Shown here one piece after another: positions 35,459 to 45,822 of a stretch of DNA of 64,000 bases (within the stretch, counting starts at the first letter, position 1; each line of letters begins with the position of its first letter). Position numbers and translations under genes: made by a program. The stretch is from Elizabethkingia sp. YR214 (lineage in GTDB: Bacteria > Bacteroidota > Bacteroidia > Flavobacteriales > Weeksellaceae), in contig NZ_QBUH01000001.1 of assembly GCF_003058195.1 (NCBI RefSeq), positions 1 to 64,000 of the forward strand. The letters run 5' to 3'. Below the pieces are notes generated by a model. It saw only the letters and a list, made by a program, of their open reading frames with translations, was not told the origin of the DNA and ran no database searches.

Positions 35459-38116
35459 CTAGGCGAGATTAGGACTCAACCATTTCTTTGCAACATCATA
35501 ATCGATGCCTTTGCGTTCTGTATAATCCCGAAGCTGGTCTTCTTTTATTTTACCCAGTCCAAAATATTTACTCATAGGATGGGCAAAATAATAACCACTA
35601 ACACTGGCTGCCGGCCACATTGCCAGACTCTCTGTTAGTTTTACACCAATATTTTCTTCAACATTCAGAACATCCCAGATCATATTTTTTTCCAGATGAT
35701 CCGGACAGGCCGGATATCCCGGTGCAGGCCGCGTTCCTTTATATTCTTCCTTGATCATCTGTTCGTTGTTCAGATTTTCATCGGAAGCATAACCCCAGTA
35801 TTCTTTACGTATTTTATAGTGTAAAAATTCTGCATAGGCTTCAGCAAAACGATCGGCTAAGGCTTTCACCATAATGGAATTATAGTCATCATTTTCTTCG
35901 TTATATTTTGCAGCTACTTCATCCGCTCCAAAACCAGCAGTTACACAGAAACATCCTACATAGTCCTGAATTTCGGTTTCTTTTGGTGCTATAAAATCTG
36001 CTAAAGCCAGATATTCTTTTCCGTCGGATTTTTTAGCCTGTTGACGCAGCGTAATAAATTTGCCAATATCTTCACCTTGCTCATTTTGCAGAAAAATATC
36101 GTCTTCTACAGCATTAGCCGGGAATAGTCCAAAAATAGCTTTAGCTGTTAAACTTTTATCTTCAATCAGCTTTTTCAGAATTTTCTGAGCATCGTGAAAA
36201 AGTTCCGTTGCTTGCGCCCCCACTACTTCATCTTTCAAAATATCCGGATATCTTCCGTGAAGATCCCAGCTTCTGAAAAACGGTGACCAATCAATATAAT
36301 CCAATAAGTCTTCCAATGGCTGATTTTCGATAATAGTAATTCCCGGTTTAGCAGGCTTAACAATATCTTCGGACTTAAAGTCTATTTTGTATTTATTTTC
36401 TCTTGCAAATTCCAGTGCTACATATTCTTTGTGCTCGCCTCTGTTTAAGAATTTCTCTCTAAAATCTTCATACTCAGTTTTCAAATCCAGTGTATAAACA
36501 TTAGATTTTTCTTTATTCAGCAAACTGGAAACCACATTTACGGCACGGGAAGCATCATTTACATGTACTACAGCATTAGAATATGACGGATCAATTTTCA
36601 CGGCAGTATGAGCTTTGGATGTTGTAGCACCACCTATAAGGAGTGGGAAATCCAGATTCTTACGTTCCAACTCGCTGGCAACGTGAACCATTTCATCCAA
36701 ACTCGGTGTAATAAGACCACTAAGACCAATAATATCTACCTTTTCGTCTATGGCTGTCTGAATAATTTTTTCAGCCGGAACCATTACACCAAGGTCTATA
36801 ATCTCATAGTTGTTACAACCTAATACTACACTTACAATATTTTTCCCGATATCGTGTACATCTCCTTTTACAGTTGCCATCAACACTTTTCCGGCAGCCG
36901 GACGGCCTGTATCTTTTTCAGCTTCAATGTATGGTTGTAAATAAGCCACCGCTCTTTTCATTACACGGGCAGATTTTACTACCTGTGGTAAGAACATTTT
37001 CCCGCTGCCGAATAAGTCTCCAACAACTCCCATTCCGGTCATCAGATTAATCTCAATTACGTCCAACGGGCGCTTAGCTTCTTGACGGGCTTCTTCTATA
37101 TCTTCTTCAATAAATCGGTCTATACCTTTTACCAAAGCATGAGTAATACGATCCTGAAGAGGCTGTTCTCTCCATGCAAGATCTTCAGTCTTTTCCTTTC
37201 TGACAGATTTTACTCTTTCGGAAAAATCCAGAAGTCTTTCTGTTGCATCGTCCCTGCGATCCAACATTACATCTTCTATCAGCTCCAGTAGATCTTTTGG
37301 AATCTCATCATAAACTTCCAACATCGTAGGATTCACAATTCCCATATTCATTCCTGCTTTAATAGCATGATAAAGGAATACGGAGTGCATTGCTTCTCTC
37401 ACCCCATCATTCCCTCTGAAAGAGAAAGACACATTGGAAACACCTCCACTTACAGATACGTAAGGAAGATTGGTTCTTACCCAGCGGGTAGCTTCTATAA
37501 AATCGATAGCATTTCGTCTATGTTCATCCATACCGGTTGCTACCGGAAATATATTGAGGTCGAAAATAATATCTTCCGCCGGAAAGTCTATTTGATTGAC
37601 AAGAATATCGTATGATCTTTTAGCAATTTCTATACGGCGCTCATAATTATCTGCCTGTCCTACCTCATCAAATGCCATTACAATAACAGCTGCACCGTAA
37701 CGCTTTATTTTTTTTGCCTGATCGATGAAATTGGCTTCACCTTCTTTCAAGCTGATTGAGTTCACCACGGGTTTTCCCTGAACAACCTGCAGGCCTGCTT
37801 CCAGAATTTCCCATTTAGAACTATCTACCATAATAGGAATCCTTGCAATATCCGGTTCGGAAGCGATAAGATTCAGGAACTTCACCATAGCATATTTACC
37901 ATCCAGAAGACCGTCGTCCATATTAACATCCAGTACCTGAGCACCCCCTTCTACCTGATGACGGGCAATATCTAAAGCCTCAGCATATTTTTCTTCTTTG
38001 ATTAATCTCAGAAATTTTTTAGATCCGGCAACATTCGTCCTTTCCCCTATGTTTATAAAGTTACTTTCTGGCGTAATAATCAAAGGCTCCAGCCCTGACA
38101 GCTTCAGATATTTCAT
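35459..38116 (-). CDS. metH: Cobalamin-dependent methionine synthase, C-terminal part (folate, B12 and activation domains)
   Basis: 885 residues. The protein starts directly with the pterin-binding domain ([20 protein letters not shown]), continues with the B12 cap and cobalamin domain ([20 protein letters not shown] with the DxHxxG ligand motif, [18 protein letters not shown]), and ends with the SAM-binding reactivation domain ([17 protein letters not shown]). The homocysteine-binding domain is absent and is encoded by the separate gene at 38183. Together they transfer methyl from 5-methyl-THF to homocysteine. A split MetH is common in Bacteroidota. Confidence 0.95.
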   Translation of the reverse strand: MKYLKLSGLEPLIITPESNFINIGERTNVAGSKKFLRLIKEEKYAEALDIARHQVEGGAQVLDVNMDDGLLDGKYAMVKFLNLIASEPDIARIPIMVDSSKWEILEAGLQVVQGKPVVNSISLKEGEANFIDQAKKIKRYGAAVIVMAFDEVGQADNYERRIEIAKRSYDILVNQIDFPAEDIIFDLNIFPVATGMDEHRRNAIDFIEATRWVRTNLPYVSVSGGVSNVSFSFRGNDGVREAMHSVFLYHAIKAGMNMGIVNPTMLEVYDEIPKDLLELIEDVMLDRRDDATERLLDFSERVKSVRKEKTEDLAWREQPLQDRITHALVKGIDRFIEEDIEEARQEAKRPLDVIEINLMTGMGVVGDLFGSGKMFLPQVVKSARVMKRAVAYLQPYIEAEKDTGRPAAGKVLMATVKGDVHDIGKNIVSVVLGCNNYEIIDLGVMVPAEKIIQTAIDEKVDIIGLSGLITPSLDEMVHVASELERKNLDFPLLIGGATTSKAHTAVKIDPSYSNAVVHVNDASRAVNVVSSLLNKEKSNVYTLDLKTEYEDFREKFLNRGEHKEYVALEFARENKYKIDFKSEDIVKPAKPGITIIENQPLEDLLDYIDWSPFFRSWDLHGRYPDILKDEVVGAQATELFHDAQKILKKLIEDKSLTAKAIFGLFPANAVEDDIFLQNEQGEDIGKFITLRQQAKKSDGKEYLALADFIAPKETEIQDYVGCFCVTAGFGADEVAAKYNEENDDYNSIMVKALADRFAEAYAEFLHYKIRKEYWGYASDENLNNEQMIKEEYKGTRPAPGYPACPDHLEKNMIWDVLNVEENIGVKLTESLAMWPAASVSGYYFAHPMSKYFGLGKIKEDQLRDYTERKGIDYDVAKKWLSPNLA

Positions 38117-38182
38117 TCGTATATTTTTTAGTTTTCCAATTTAAAAATTCAATAATTTATCAACGTTTAACTTGTTAGTAGA

Positions 38183-39208
38183 TTACCGGATTGATATATT
38201 GTTATATTTATTAACTTCTCTAGGCTTATAGTTTTTAGCCAAATCTGCAATAGCTTTAATATGTTCCGGTGTTGTTCCGCAACATCCTCCTATAATGTTG
38301 ATTAGTCCTTTGTCTACAAACTCTTTAATTTGTTCCGCCATATCCTCCGGTGTTTCATCATATTGCCCGAATGCGTTTGGTAAACCGGCATTTGGATAAG
38401 CAGAAACTGCAAATTCTGTATTGTGTGATAATACTTCAAGATAAGGTGTTAGCTGCTGAGCTCCTAAAGCACAGTTGAAACCGACACTTAGTAAATTAAG
38501 ATGCGAAACAGAAATAAGGAAAGCTTCGGCAGTTTGACCTGAAAGAGTTCTTCCGGAAGCATCCGTAATTGTTCCGCTTACCATAATAGGTACACGGATA
38601 TTTCTTTCATCCTGGATCTCGTCGATAGCAAAAAGTGCTGCTTTAGCATTCAGGGTATCGAATATGGTTTCTACCAATAAGATATCAGAACCTCCATCCA
38701 ATAAAGCTTTAGCCTGTTGTTTGTAAGCCTCTTTAAGTTCGTCAAAGGTAATAGCACGATATCCTGGATCATTCACATCAGGAGAAAGACTTGCCGTTTT
38801 ATTAGTAGGACCTATAGCTCCTGCAACAAATCGAGGCTTATCCGGTGTCTTTGCGGTATACTCATCTGCAACTTTTCTGGCAATTTTCGCTGATTCATAG
38901 TTAAGCTCTGTTACCAATTCTTCCATTCCATAATCTGCCATTGCAATTGTAGTTCCGGAGAATGTATTGGTCTCAATAATATCTGCACCAGCTTCAAAGT
39001 ATTGCCGGTGTACATCTTCAATGGCTTGTGGCTGCGTTAAAGAAAGCAGGTCATTATTCCCTTTTAAAGGACTTGGCCAGTCTTTGAAGCGATCTCCTCT
39101 GAAGTCTTCTTCTTCAAATTTGTGTCGCTGTAGCATTGTTCCCATAGCACCATCCAGAATAAGGATCCGCTCGTTCAATGCTTTATATAATGCTTTTATA
39201 TTACTCAT
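38183..39208 (-). CDS. Homocysteine S-methyltransferase domain protein (MetH N-terminal module)
   Basis: 341 residues, matching the homocysteine-binding module of Met[14 protein letters not shown] opens it, and zinc ligands come from GFNCALG near 240 and [11 protein letters not shown] near 310. It lies 66 bases before the large metH part on the same strand, so the two chains are co-expressed and probably form one functional enzyme. Confidence 0.93.
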   Translation of the reverse strand: MSNIKALYKALNERILILDGAMGTMLQRHKFEEEDFRGDRFKDWPSPLKGNNDLLSLTQPQAIEDVHRQYFEAGADIIETNTFSGTTIAMADYGMEELVTELNYESAKIARKVADEYTAKTPDKPRFVAGAIGPTNKTASLSPDVNDPGYRAITFDELKEAYKQQAKALLDGGSDILLVETIFDTLNAKAALFAIDEIQDERNIRVPIMVSGTITDASGRTLSGQTAEAFLISVSHLNLLSVGFNCALGAQQLTPYLEVLSHNTEFAVSAYPNAGLPNAFGQYDETPEDMAEQIKEFVDKGLINIIGGCCGTTPEHIKAIADLAKNYKPREVNKYNNISIR

Positions 39209-39332
39209 ATTGGTTTATTTTTGCTCTTCGATAGTTCGTAAGGTTCACAACAAGCCAAGCTCAGAGTGGTTCTTCTAATGCTTAAAGATTGTCAGTCCGA
39301 ACTGGGTCGAAGCCTGAAAAAATTTCAGCAGA

Positions 39333-40496
39333 CTAAGCTTCCAAGGCTTGTTTTAGATCCGCAATAATATCATTTACATTTTCCAATCCTACAGAACATC
39401 TTACCAATCCCGGGGTAATAGCTACTTCCAGTCGTTCCTCTTCTGTAAGTTTGCTATGTGTCGTAGATGCCGGGTGCACAATAATAGTTCTGGTATCTCC
39501 TAAGTTTGGTGATAGTGAGCATAGCTTTATATTATCCATAAAAGCTCTTCCTTTTTCAAGTCCACCTTTTACTTCAAAAGCAATAATATTTCCGCCTAAT
39601 TTCATTTGCTTTTTAGCAATTTCATGACTAGGATGTGACTTAAGGAAAGGATATTTCACTGTTACGACATTCGGGTGTGATTCCAAAAACTCTGCAACTT
39701 TCAGTGCATTTTCGCAATGTCTTTCTACACGAATCGCCAATGTCTCCAAACTTTTGGATAACACCCATGCATTAAATGGAGAAAGAGAAGGTCCTGTATT
39801 TCTTGCAAAAAGATAAATTTCGCGAACAAGATCTGCTTTTCCGACAACTACCCCACCTAATACACGTCCTTGTCCGTCGATTAGTTTGGTTGCAGAATGC
39901 ACCACTAAGTCGGCACCGTATTTTATAGGCTGCTGCAAATAAGGTGTTGCAAAACAGTTATCCACTATAAAGATCAGATTATGTTTTTTAGCAATTTGAC
40001 CTAATACTTCCAGATCAAGAATTTCTATAGCCGGATTTGTTGGTGTTTCCGCATAAAGAATTTTTGTTTCCGGTGTTATATATTTCTCAATATCATTTAC
40101 CTCATCAGCTTTGAAATAAGTAGTATTGATATTCCATTTCGGAAAATACTTTGTAAAAAGTGTATGAGTAGATCCAAATATGGACTGACAGCTTAATACA
40201 TGATCTCCGCTATCTAAAAGAGGAGCCAAAGTACTGTAAACGGCTGCCATCCCGGATGAAAAGGCATAACCAGCCTCTCCTCCTTCCAGCTTCACCATTT
40301 TATCGGTAAATTCATTCACCGTAGGGTTGCTGTAACGGCTGTAAATATTCTTTTCTTTTTCTTCAGCGAAAGAAGCTCTCATATCTTCTGCATCCTGAAA
40401 TATAAAACTGGATGTCAGAAATAACGGAGTTGAATGTTCGTCGTACTGCGTTCTTTCTGTTTGAGTTCTTATCGCCTGAGTTTCAAAATTTTCCAT
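39333..40496 (-). CDS. metZ: O-acyl-homoserine sulfhydrylase (trans-sulfuration PLP enzyme)
   Basis: 387 residues from MENFETQAIRTQ; an ATG 33 bases upstream exists but its extension (MLYCFYKSK) is unlike the family. SSGMAAVYSTLAPLL, DNCFATPYLQQP and the PLP lysine in HSATKLIDGQGR are typical of MetZ/MetB/MetY. It would make homocysteine from O-acylhomoserine and sulfide. MetX in the operon should give O-acetylhomoserine, so acetyl rather than succinyl ester is the likely substrate despite resemblance to MetZ. Confidence 0.88.
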   Translation of the reverse strand: MENFETQAIRTQTERTQYDEHSTPLFLTSSFIFQDAEDMRASFAEEKEKNIYSRYSNPTVNEFTDKMVKLEGGEAGYAFSSGMAAVYSTLAPLLDSGDHVLSCQSIFGSTHTLFTKYFPKWNINTTYFKADEVNDIEKYITPETKILYAETPTNPAIEILDLEVLGQIAKKHNLIFIVDNCFATPYLQQPIKYGADLVVHSATKLIDGQGRVLGGVVVGKADLVREIYLFARNTGPSLSPFNAWVLSKSLETLAIRVERHCENALKVAEFLESHPNVVTVKYPFLKSHPSHEIAKKQMKLGGNIIAFEVKGGLEKGRAFMDNIKLCSLSPNLGDTRTIIVHPASTTHSKLTEEERLEVAITPGLVRCSVGLENVNDIIADLKQALEA

Positions 40497-40585
40497 TAGG
40501 TTTTTACTTTTATAAAAACAATATAACAATCTAATAATTTACCACTGTAACAGTAATCTTAAGTTTAGATTATCCGAGTTACGAA

Positions 40586-40617
40586 TTGGCACATTGCCAT
40601 ATTGCTACACTGTTATA
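40586..40617. repeat. 8-bp imperfect tandem repeat between thrA and metZ
   Basis: TTGGCACA, TTGCCATA, TTGCTACA and CTGTTATA follow each other without spacers. The unit is degenerate. It lies in the thrA-metZ gap on the transcript; no function is evident. Confidence 0.5.
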
Positions 40618-40631
40618 CTATATATAATATT

Positions 40632-43058
40632 TTATTTATTCTCACTTACTCTTAAAATATCACCAAAGACACCTCGTGCAGTTACTTCTGCTCCCGCTCC
40701 GGCTCCCATAATTACAATAGGATTTTCACCATAAGATTCTGTATAGATTTCGAAAATAGAATCCGATCCTTTTACCTGGCCTAAACTTGCAGATTTTGGT
40801 ACGGAAACTAATTTCACTTCCAGTTGTCCTTTTTCTTTCTGTAAATCCCCTTTCAGTTCTCCCACATAACGCAATACATGATCTTTCGGAAGAGATTTTT
40901 TCAGCTGTTCGTATTCCGTATTGAGTTCTTCCAAACGGGAAAGGAACTCATCTTTCGCAATACTCTGAAGATTTTCAGGAATAAGATTCTGAATATTAAT
41001 ATCTGGGAATTCATTTACCAGATCAAGTTCACGAGCCAATATCAATAATTTTCTTGCAACATCATTTCCAGAAAGATCTTCACGTGGATCCGGTTCTGTA
41101 TAACCTTTATCCATTGCTTCTTTTATGACCGTACTAAAGGAATCTTCTCTTACAGAGAAATTATTGAAAATATAACTAAGAGATCCTGAGAATACGCCTT
41201 TTACACGGGTAATATTTTCTCCAGAAAGGTGCAAAAGTTTAATTGTATCTATCAATGGCAAACCTGCACCTACATTCGTTTCATACAGATATTTCTTATT
41301 TTTATCTTTCAGTACCTTACGCAGATTTTTATAACGGTCAATCGGCAAGGTATTGAAAATCTTGTTAGAAGATACTAAGTCGAACCCATTTTCAGCCAGT
41401 AGCTCGTAGTTTTCCACAAATACACTACTGGCAGTATTGTCTACCGCAATTAAGTTCTCTAAATGATTTTCTTTAGCGTACTTTAATAATGTTTCGATAT
41501 TTGCCGGAGCTGCACTTGTCTGCAATTGTGTTTCCCAGTCTTTCCCAATCCCTTTTTTATCAAGGATTAAATTTTTGGAATTGCTGATAGCAAATATTTT
41601 AATGTGTGTATTCTTACGGTTTACAATATCATGAGTAGAATTCAGGATTTGATTAATCAACGCACGCCCTACTGTCCCGTGTCCGATAATAGCTAAATGA
41701 ATTTGTTTCGGATTTTCGAACAATTCACCATGAATAATATTCAGAGCCTTGCTTGTATCTTCTTTGCTTATTACAATACTAACATTAGCACCGGATACCG
41801 TATTACTTATTAATAAAGGTTCTACATGATTTTTGATCAATGCGTTGTATGACTGATTAAAATGAGACATTTTCTGTCCGATAATAGAAATCACACTTAA
41901 CCCATCAATACTGTGGATACTCTGTACATCTTTGGTATCATAGTCTCTTGCAAATTCTTTACGGAGTGCCTCCAATGCTCTTGGTGCATCTTTCTCATCT
42001 ACCACTACCCCCATTCCTCTCTCGGAAGATCCCTGAGAAATAATTCCGGCACTAACTCCGGCACGGTGTAATGCACTGAAAAATCTTGCATCAATTCCTA
42101 CTTTCCCCAATAATCCTCTTCCTTCGAATACTACAAGTGATTTGTTTTCCTGCAGCATTAGAGATTTTACAGAAGTATTGTTCTTATCATTGGAAATAAG
42201 AGTACCTGTCTGATCTATTCCTTTGAAGGTATTTAATATCTTAAGCGGAATGTTTTTATCTATAAGAGGTAAGATCGTTTTATCGTGAAGAACATTCATT
42301 CCGAAGTTTACCATCTCGTTTGCTTCCTGGAATGACAGATTTTCTATATGGCGGGCATCTTCTACCAGCTCAGGATTTACAGAGAAAACACCATCTACAT
42401 GTGTATAGTTTTCTAAGATCTCAGCATTGATAAATTTAGCCACTAAAGCCGCTGAATAGTTGCTTCCGTTTCTTCCTAATGTTGTAGTCTCTCCTTCTTC
42501 GGTTACACCAATAAAACCTGTTACAACCGGAATAGCTCCGTTGCTATAAAACTCTTCGAACGCAGCTTGTGCATTTTTCTCAGAAATTTCGTCTTTAGGA
42601 ATAGCATTACCAAAACGATCATCAGTAATCAAGAAGCTTCGGGCATCTACAAACTTAGCAGAAAGTCCTTCATTGATAAGAACCTGCACCAATGTTTTAG
42701 CAGAGATAACTTCACCAAAACTTAGTACCTCATCTTTGGTTTTCAAAGAATAATCTTTTAACAACTTAACACCTGCAAAGAAGTTTTTCAGATTATGGAA
42801 ATCAGTATCCAGAATATCCTGTTGTTGCGGAATTGCTTTTAACTGATTTTCCTTAAAGTTAATCCAGTCTTCTTCTTCCCACTGTCCGTTTCTGGCATTT
42901 TCCAATAACGCAATCAGCTCATCTGTCGCATTCCCTCTTGCAGAAACTACTACGCAAATATCTTCTTCATTCGCTTTTTTGTGCTTGATAATTTCCAATG
43001 TCTTTTCCAGACCTAATCCGTTTGCCAGAGACTTTCCTCCAAATTTTAAAACCTTCAT
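40632..43058 (-). CDS. thrA: Bifunctional aspartokinase/homoserine dehydrogenase
   Basis: 808 residues. The kinase domain at 1-290 opens with VLKFGGKSLANG (ATP/aspartate site) and has TTLGRNGSNYSA; ACT-type regulatory repeats run about 310-450; the dehydrogenase starts near 460 with IGHGTVGRALINQI and has ETNVGAGLPLIDTIK and DLSGNDVARKLLILARE. It catalyses the first and third steps from aspartate to homoserine for methionine and threonine. It sits one base after the metX stop, strongly coupled. Allosteric control by threonine is expected from the family. Confidence 0.95.
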   Translation of the reverse strand: MKVLKFGGKSLANGLGLEKTLEIIKHKKANEEDICVVVSARGNATDELIALLENARNGQWEEEDWINFKENQLKAIPQQQDILDTDFHNLKNFFAGVKLLKDYSLKTKDEVLSFGEVISAKTLVQVLINEGLSAKFVDARSFLITDDRFGNAIPKDEISEKNAQAAFEEFYSNGAIPVVTGFIGVTEEGETTTLGRNGSNYSAALVAKFINAEILENYTHVDGVFSVNPELVEDARHIENLSFQEANEMVNFGMNVLHDKTILPLIDKNIPLKILNTFKGIDQTGTLISNDKNNTSVKSLMLQENKSLVVFEGRGLLGKVGIDARFFSALHRAGVSAGIISQGSSERGMGVVVDEKDAPRALEALRKEFARDYDTKDVQSIHSIDGLSVISIIGQKMSHFNQSYNALIKNHVEPLLISNTVSGANVSIVISKEDTSKALNIIHGELFENPKQIHLAIIGHGTVGRALINQILNSTHDIVNRKNTHIKIFAISNSKNLILDKKGIGKDWETQLQTSAAPANIETLLKYAKENHLENLIAVDNTASSVFVENYELLAENGFDLVSSNKIFNTLPIDRYKNLRKVLKDKNKKYLYETNVGAGLPLIDTIKLLHLSGENITRVKGVFSGSLSYIFNNFSVREDSFSTVIKEAMDKGYTEPDPREDLSGNDVARKLLILARELDLVNEFPDINIQNLIPENLQSIAKDEFLSRLEELNTEYEQLKKSLPKDHVLRYVGELKGDLQKEKGQLEVKLVSVPKSASLGQVKGSDSIFEIYTESYGENPIVIMGAGAGAEVTARGVFGDILRVSENK

Positions 43059-43059
43059 G

Positions 43060-44025
43060 TTACTTCTTAAATATATTGTGTAAGATGTTATTCAATTGTT
43101 CGTATTCCATCAAAAAAGCATCGTGCCCATGAATCGAGTTTATGATGAAATGCTTGATGTTATTTTTTATTTTACTCAGCTCAGTATATGTTTGGTGATC
43201 TTCCGATGCAGGAAAGAATAGATCACTGTCTACTGAAACGATAAATATATTTGCTTTTATAGCCGCTAATCGCTCGAAAGACTTACTGTTTACCTTAACG
43301 GTTTCAATAGTCGAAAGAAGTTGATTCATCATACTATAAGCGGATAATGTAAATCTTTCATTAAGCCTCTCTCCATGAAAATTAAGCCAGTCTTCAGACT
43401 TTCTAAGTTCCTTATCTTCATGGATTTTATTACCAAATCTTTCGTTTAGTGATTGCGGCGTTCTGTAGCAAAGCATCGCATGAATACGTGCTTTCTGCAG
43501 TGGCTTATCGGATTGTGTAAGTAAAAAATCCTGAACCAAACATTGTGCATATAACCAATCTGAAGTTTTCCAGTCTGTAGCCACAGGGATGAAATTCTGA
43601 GCCAAAGCATTATTTAGCCCCAACATTTCCCAACCAATTCCACCACCAAGAGAACCACCGATAATAGCAAAAAGCTCATTAATATTCAGTACTTCCAATC
43701 CTTGCAGGAATAATCGTGCAATATCTTTAGTTACAAAATCTTTCGGATTGTCTATCAGAAAACCATCATATCCGTTACCGGGAATATTAAATGCCAGAAT
43801 TGTATAAGTATTTGTATCTACAGGTTTCCCTTCGCCAATAGCTTCTTTCCACCAACCTAACTCTCCGGTTACTGCAGAATTTCCGGTTAGTGCATGATTA
43901 ACCAGTACAACAGGAGCCTTATACAAATCCTGTCCGAAAACCTCATAGGTTAACGGAATATCGTATACCTTCCCCGATTGGGTGGTAAAGTTTTTAATAT
44001 TAATGGTTTTAAGATAATCTTTCAA
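43060..44025 (-). CDS. metX: Homoserine O-acetyltransferase (MetX)
   Basis: 321-residue alpha/beta-hydrolase-fold acyltransferase. VLVNHALTGNS, the nucleophile elbow IGGSLGGGIGWEML and the C-terminal SIHGHDAFLMEY histidine form the triad, and NIPGNGYDG matches the family. It acetylates homoserine for MetZ. It is somewhat shorter than typical 350-380-residue MetX. First gene after the SAM riboswitch. Confidence 0.9.
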   Translation of the reverse strand: MKDYLKTINIKNFTTQSGKVYDIPLTYEVFGQDLYKAPVVLVNHALTGNSAVTGELGWWKEAIGEGKPVDTNTYTILAFNIPGNGYDGFLIDNPKDFVTKDIARLFLQGLEVLNINELFAIIGGSLGGGIGWEMLGLNNALAQNFIPVATDWKTSDWLYAQCLVQDFLLTQSDKPLQKARIHAMLCYRTPQSLNERFGNKIHEDKELRKSEDWLNFHGERLNERFTLSAYSMMNQLLSTIETVKVNSKSFERLAAIKANIFIVSVDSDLFFPASEDHQTYTELSKIKNNIKHFIINSIHGHDAFLMEYEQLNNILHNIFKK

Positions 44026-44089
44026 TTTTATATTTTTTGATCCTATAAAATTGAAAATGCCCAGAAAAGGCTGAAAGAAATTCAGTAAC

Positions 44090-44186
44090 GTTATCTATCC
44101 CAAATGGTAGAATGTAGCACCTTCTTCGACAAGCGAAGGGTTGCTAAGGCGTCATAGGGTCTATTCCCTCGGCCTTTCCTGATAAC
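44090..44186 (-). ncRNA. SAM-I (S-box) riboswitch upstream of metX
   Basis: On the minus strand the P1 arms GTTATC (44181-44186) and GATAAC (44090-44095) close a fold with the conserved S-box strings in order: GAGGGA, GACCCTATGA, AGCAACC, AAGGTGCTA and ATTC. This layout is that of the SAM-I aptamer. It lies 65 bases before metX and downstream of a matching promoter, so binding of S-adenosylmethionine should lower expression of the operon. No clear terminator separates aptamer and gene, so control may be at translation or by a weak hairpin. Confidence 0.92.
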
Positions 44187-44220
44187 ATTTTCAATCGTGT
44201 TAAAGAACTAATCTTGGCTG

Positions 44221-44251
44221 CAAAGATACAAACAATATGGATTTTTGCAAA
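44221..44251 (-). promoter_or_regulatory. Promoter of the methionine operon
   Basis: On the minus strand TTTG (44248-44251), 19 bases and TATCTTTG (44221-44228) match both elements and spacing of the Bacteroidota housekeeping promoter. The transcript would start near 44214, just before the SAM-I aptamer. Confidence 0.8.
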
Positions 44252-44289
44252 AAAAAGATAAAAATACTTGTTAATTGTCCATAATAAGT

Positions 44290-44336
44290 AATGGGCAATA
44301 AGTAATTCTAAAAGTATAAATCACCTATTGCCCATT
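44290..44336 (-). terminator. Probable terminator hairpin of the osmC-like gene
   Basis: AATGGGCAATA (44290-44300) and TATTGCCCATT (44326-44336) are a perfect 11-base inverted repeat with a 25-base loop, 24 bases past the osmC-like stop. There is no strong T run on the minus strand, so terminator activity is uncertain. Confidence 0.5.
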
Positions 44337-44360
44337 ATTGTTTTATTACAAAATGTATTT

Positions 44361-44783
44361 CTATTTTGTTGAAGTTCCGTTTACCAAAACTTCCCAGGTA
44401 ACTTTAATTTGTGGATCAAGCGATTTAGAAACCGAGCAATATTTTTCAAATGAAAGTTCAGCAGCCCTGTTTGCTTTTTTACCATCAATCTCTCCCTCCA
44501 GTCTGAATATTACATGAATGTTACGGAAAGGCTTAGCATCCTCTACCTGTACACGTTCTCCCTCTACATCAGCTGAAAAAGAGGTGATCTCCTGTCTTTG
44601 TTTCTTCAGAATAGAAACCATATCTATACTACTGCATCCGGCCAATGCCATCAGTACCGACTCCATTGGACTAACTCCCTGTGGATCGTCTTCAGACGTA
44701 TTATCTAAAATAATTTTATGCCCTCTCTGATTGGTTAATTCAAACAGATAATTATCATCAATTCTATTCAGTTCTATTTTCAT
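44361..44783 (-). CDS. OsmC-family protein
   Basis: 140 residues of the OsmC/Ohr fold. The second conserved cysteine region is LMALAGCSSIDMVSILKKQR, and an N-terminal Arg (TNQRGHK) is present, but the first peroxidatic Cys of the classic pair is not evident (the SVSKSLD region carries the other Cys in EKYCSVS). The family reduces organic hydroperoxides; this branch (YhfA-like) is less well known. It is transcribed away from the SDR gene from a shared promoter region. Confidence 0.88.
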   Translation of the reverse strand: MKIELNRIDDNYLFELTNQRGHKIILDNTSEDDPQGVSPMESVLMALAGCSSIDMVSILKKQRQEITSFSADVEGERVQVEDAKPFRNIHVIFRLEGEIDGKKANRAAELSFEKYCSVSKSLDPQIKVTWEVLVNGTSTK

Positions 44784-44815
44784 TATTTAAGATTTTTTAA
44801 AATTCTTTTGATGAA

Positions 44816-44831
44816 CAAATTTATACATTTG
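44816..44831. promoter_or_regulatory. Back-to-back -7 elements forming a near palindrome
   Basis: CAAATTTA (44816-44823) is a leftward TAAATTTG for the OsmC gene; TACATTTG (44824-44831) is a rightward element for the SDR gene. They abut and form a near-perfect palindrome. Start sites would be near 44809 and 44838. Confidence 0.55.
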
Positions 44832-44914
44832 TTATGGTATTTGGTATCCAAATTTTGCATACAGTTTGTAAAATTGTATCTCAGACCACACCAACAAACA
44901 CAAATTATAAAAAT

Positions 44915-45724
44915 ATGGAACAGAAGCTCCAAAATCAAATTGCTATTATTACGGGTGCCAGCAGTGGTATCGGTAGTGGCATCGCCAAATGTATTGCAAC
45001 CTCGGGTGCTACAGTTATTATCAATCACTCTTCTCAATCATCTAAACCTGCTGCCGAGGCAATTTTAAAAGAAATTACCGATGATGGTGGCTCCGGAATA
45101 ACTTATCAGTGCGATGTAAGTAAGGAAGATGAAGTTATAAAAATGTTTCAGGATGTTATTGCACAATATGGAACTGTGGATATCCTGATCAACAATGCCG
45201 GGGTGCAGAAAGATGCGAAGTTTACTGATATGACTTTGCATCAATGGCAACAAGTTATAGACATTAATCTTACCGGACAATTTCTTTGTGCCCGTGAAGC
45301 CATCAGAGAATTTTTAAGAAGAGATATAGATCATGCAAAATCTGTAGCAAGAGGAAAAATAATCCACATCAGCAGCGTTCACGAAATTATTCCCTGGGCC
45401 GGACATGCTAATTATGCAGCCAGCAAAGGTGCTATAAGAATGCTGATGCAAACCCTAGCTCAGGAATATGGAGCTGATAAAATACGGGTAAACAGCATAT
45501 GCCCCGGAGCAATCCAGACTCCTATTAACACCAATGCATGGAATACTCCGGAAGCTTATAATTCACTGATGAACCTGATACCATACAACAGAATCGGGAA
45601 ACCTGAAGATATTGGAAAACTAGCCGTTTTTCTGGCTAGTGATGACTCGGATTACATCACTGGTGCCAGTATTTTTATAGACGGTGGTATGACTACGTTT
45701 GAGAGTTTTTCAACCGGAGGATAA
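44915..45724 (+). CDS. Short-chain dehydrogenase, glucose-1-dehydrogenase-like
   Basis: 269 residues from MEQKLQNQIAIITG; an upstream ATG at 44834 would put coding sequence only 3 bases past the -7 element and is rejected. TGASSGIGSG, NNAGVQKDA, the Ser in IIHISSVHE, YAASKGAI and the IDGGMT end are standard SDR motifs. The family includes NAD(P)-dependent glucose dehydrogenases; the substrate here is open. The GH63 gene starts 98 bases downstream on the same strand, so the pair may act on one sugar. Confidence 0.85.
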   Translation: MEQKLQNQIAIITGASSGIGSGIAKCIATSGATVIINHSSQSSKPAAEAILKEITDDGGSGITYQCDVSKEDEVIKMFQDVIAQYGTVDILINNAGVQKDAKFTDMTLHQWQQVIDINLTGQFLCAREAIREFLRRDIDHAKSVARGKIIHISSVHEIIPWAGHANYAASKGAIRMLMQTLAQEYGADKIRVNSICPGAIQTPINTNAWNTPEAYNSLMNLIPYNRIGKPEDIGKLAVFLASDDSDYITGASIFIDGGMTTFESFSTGG

Positions 45725-45822
45725 CTTTAAGTACGGGTAAGTATTATGAAGTTAGGAAAAGTATTAATAACTTTATAATTAGTGACTTGAACTAACTACT
45801 ATGATGAACTATAAATAAAAAC

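Noticed and set aside
40497-40631. Second riboswitch before metZ
   Set aside because: The gap has only degenerate repeats and a TAACAGT/ACTGTTA pair; no S-box or cobalamin conserved strings.
44834-44914. Upstream ATG for the SDR gene
   Set aside because: It is only 3 bases past the -7 element and its extension has no SDR similarity.
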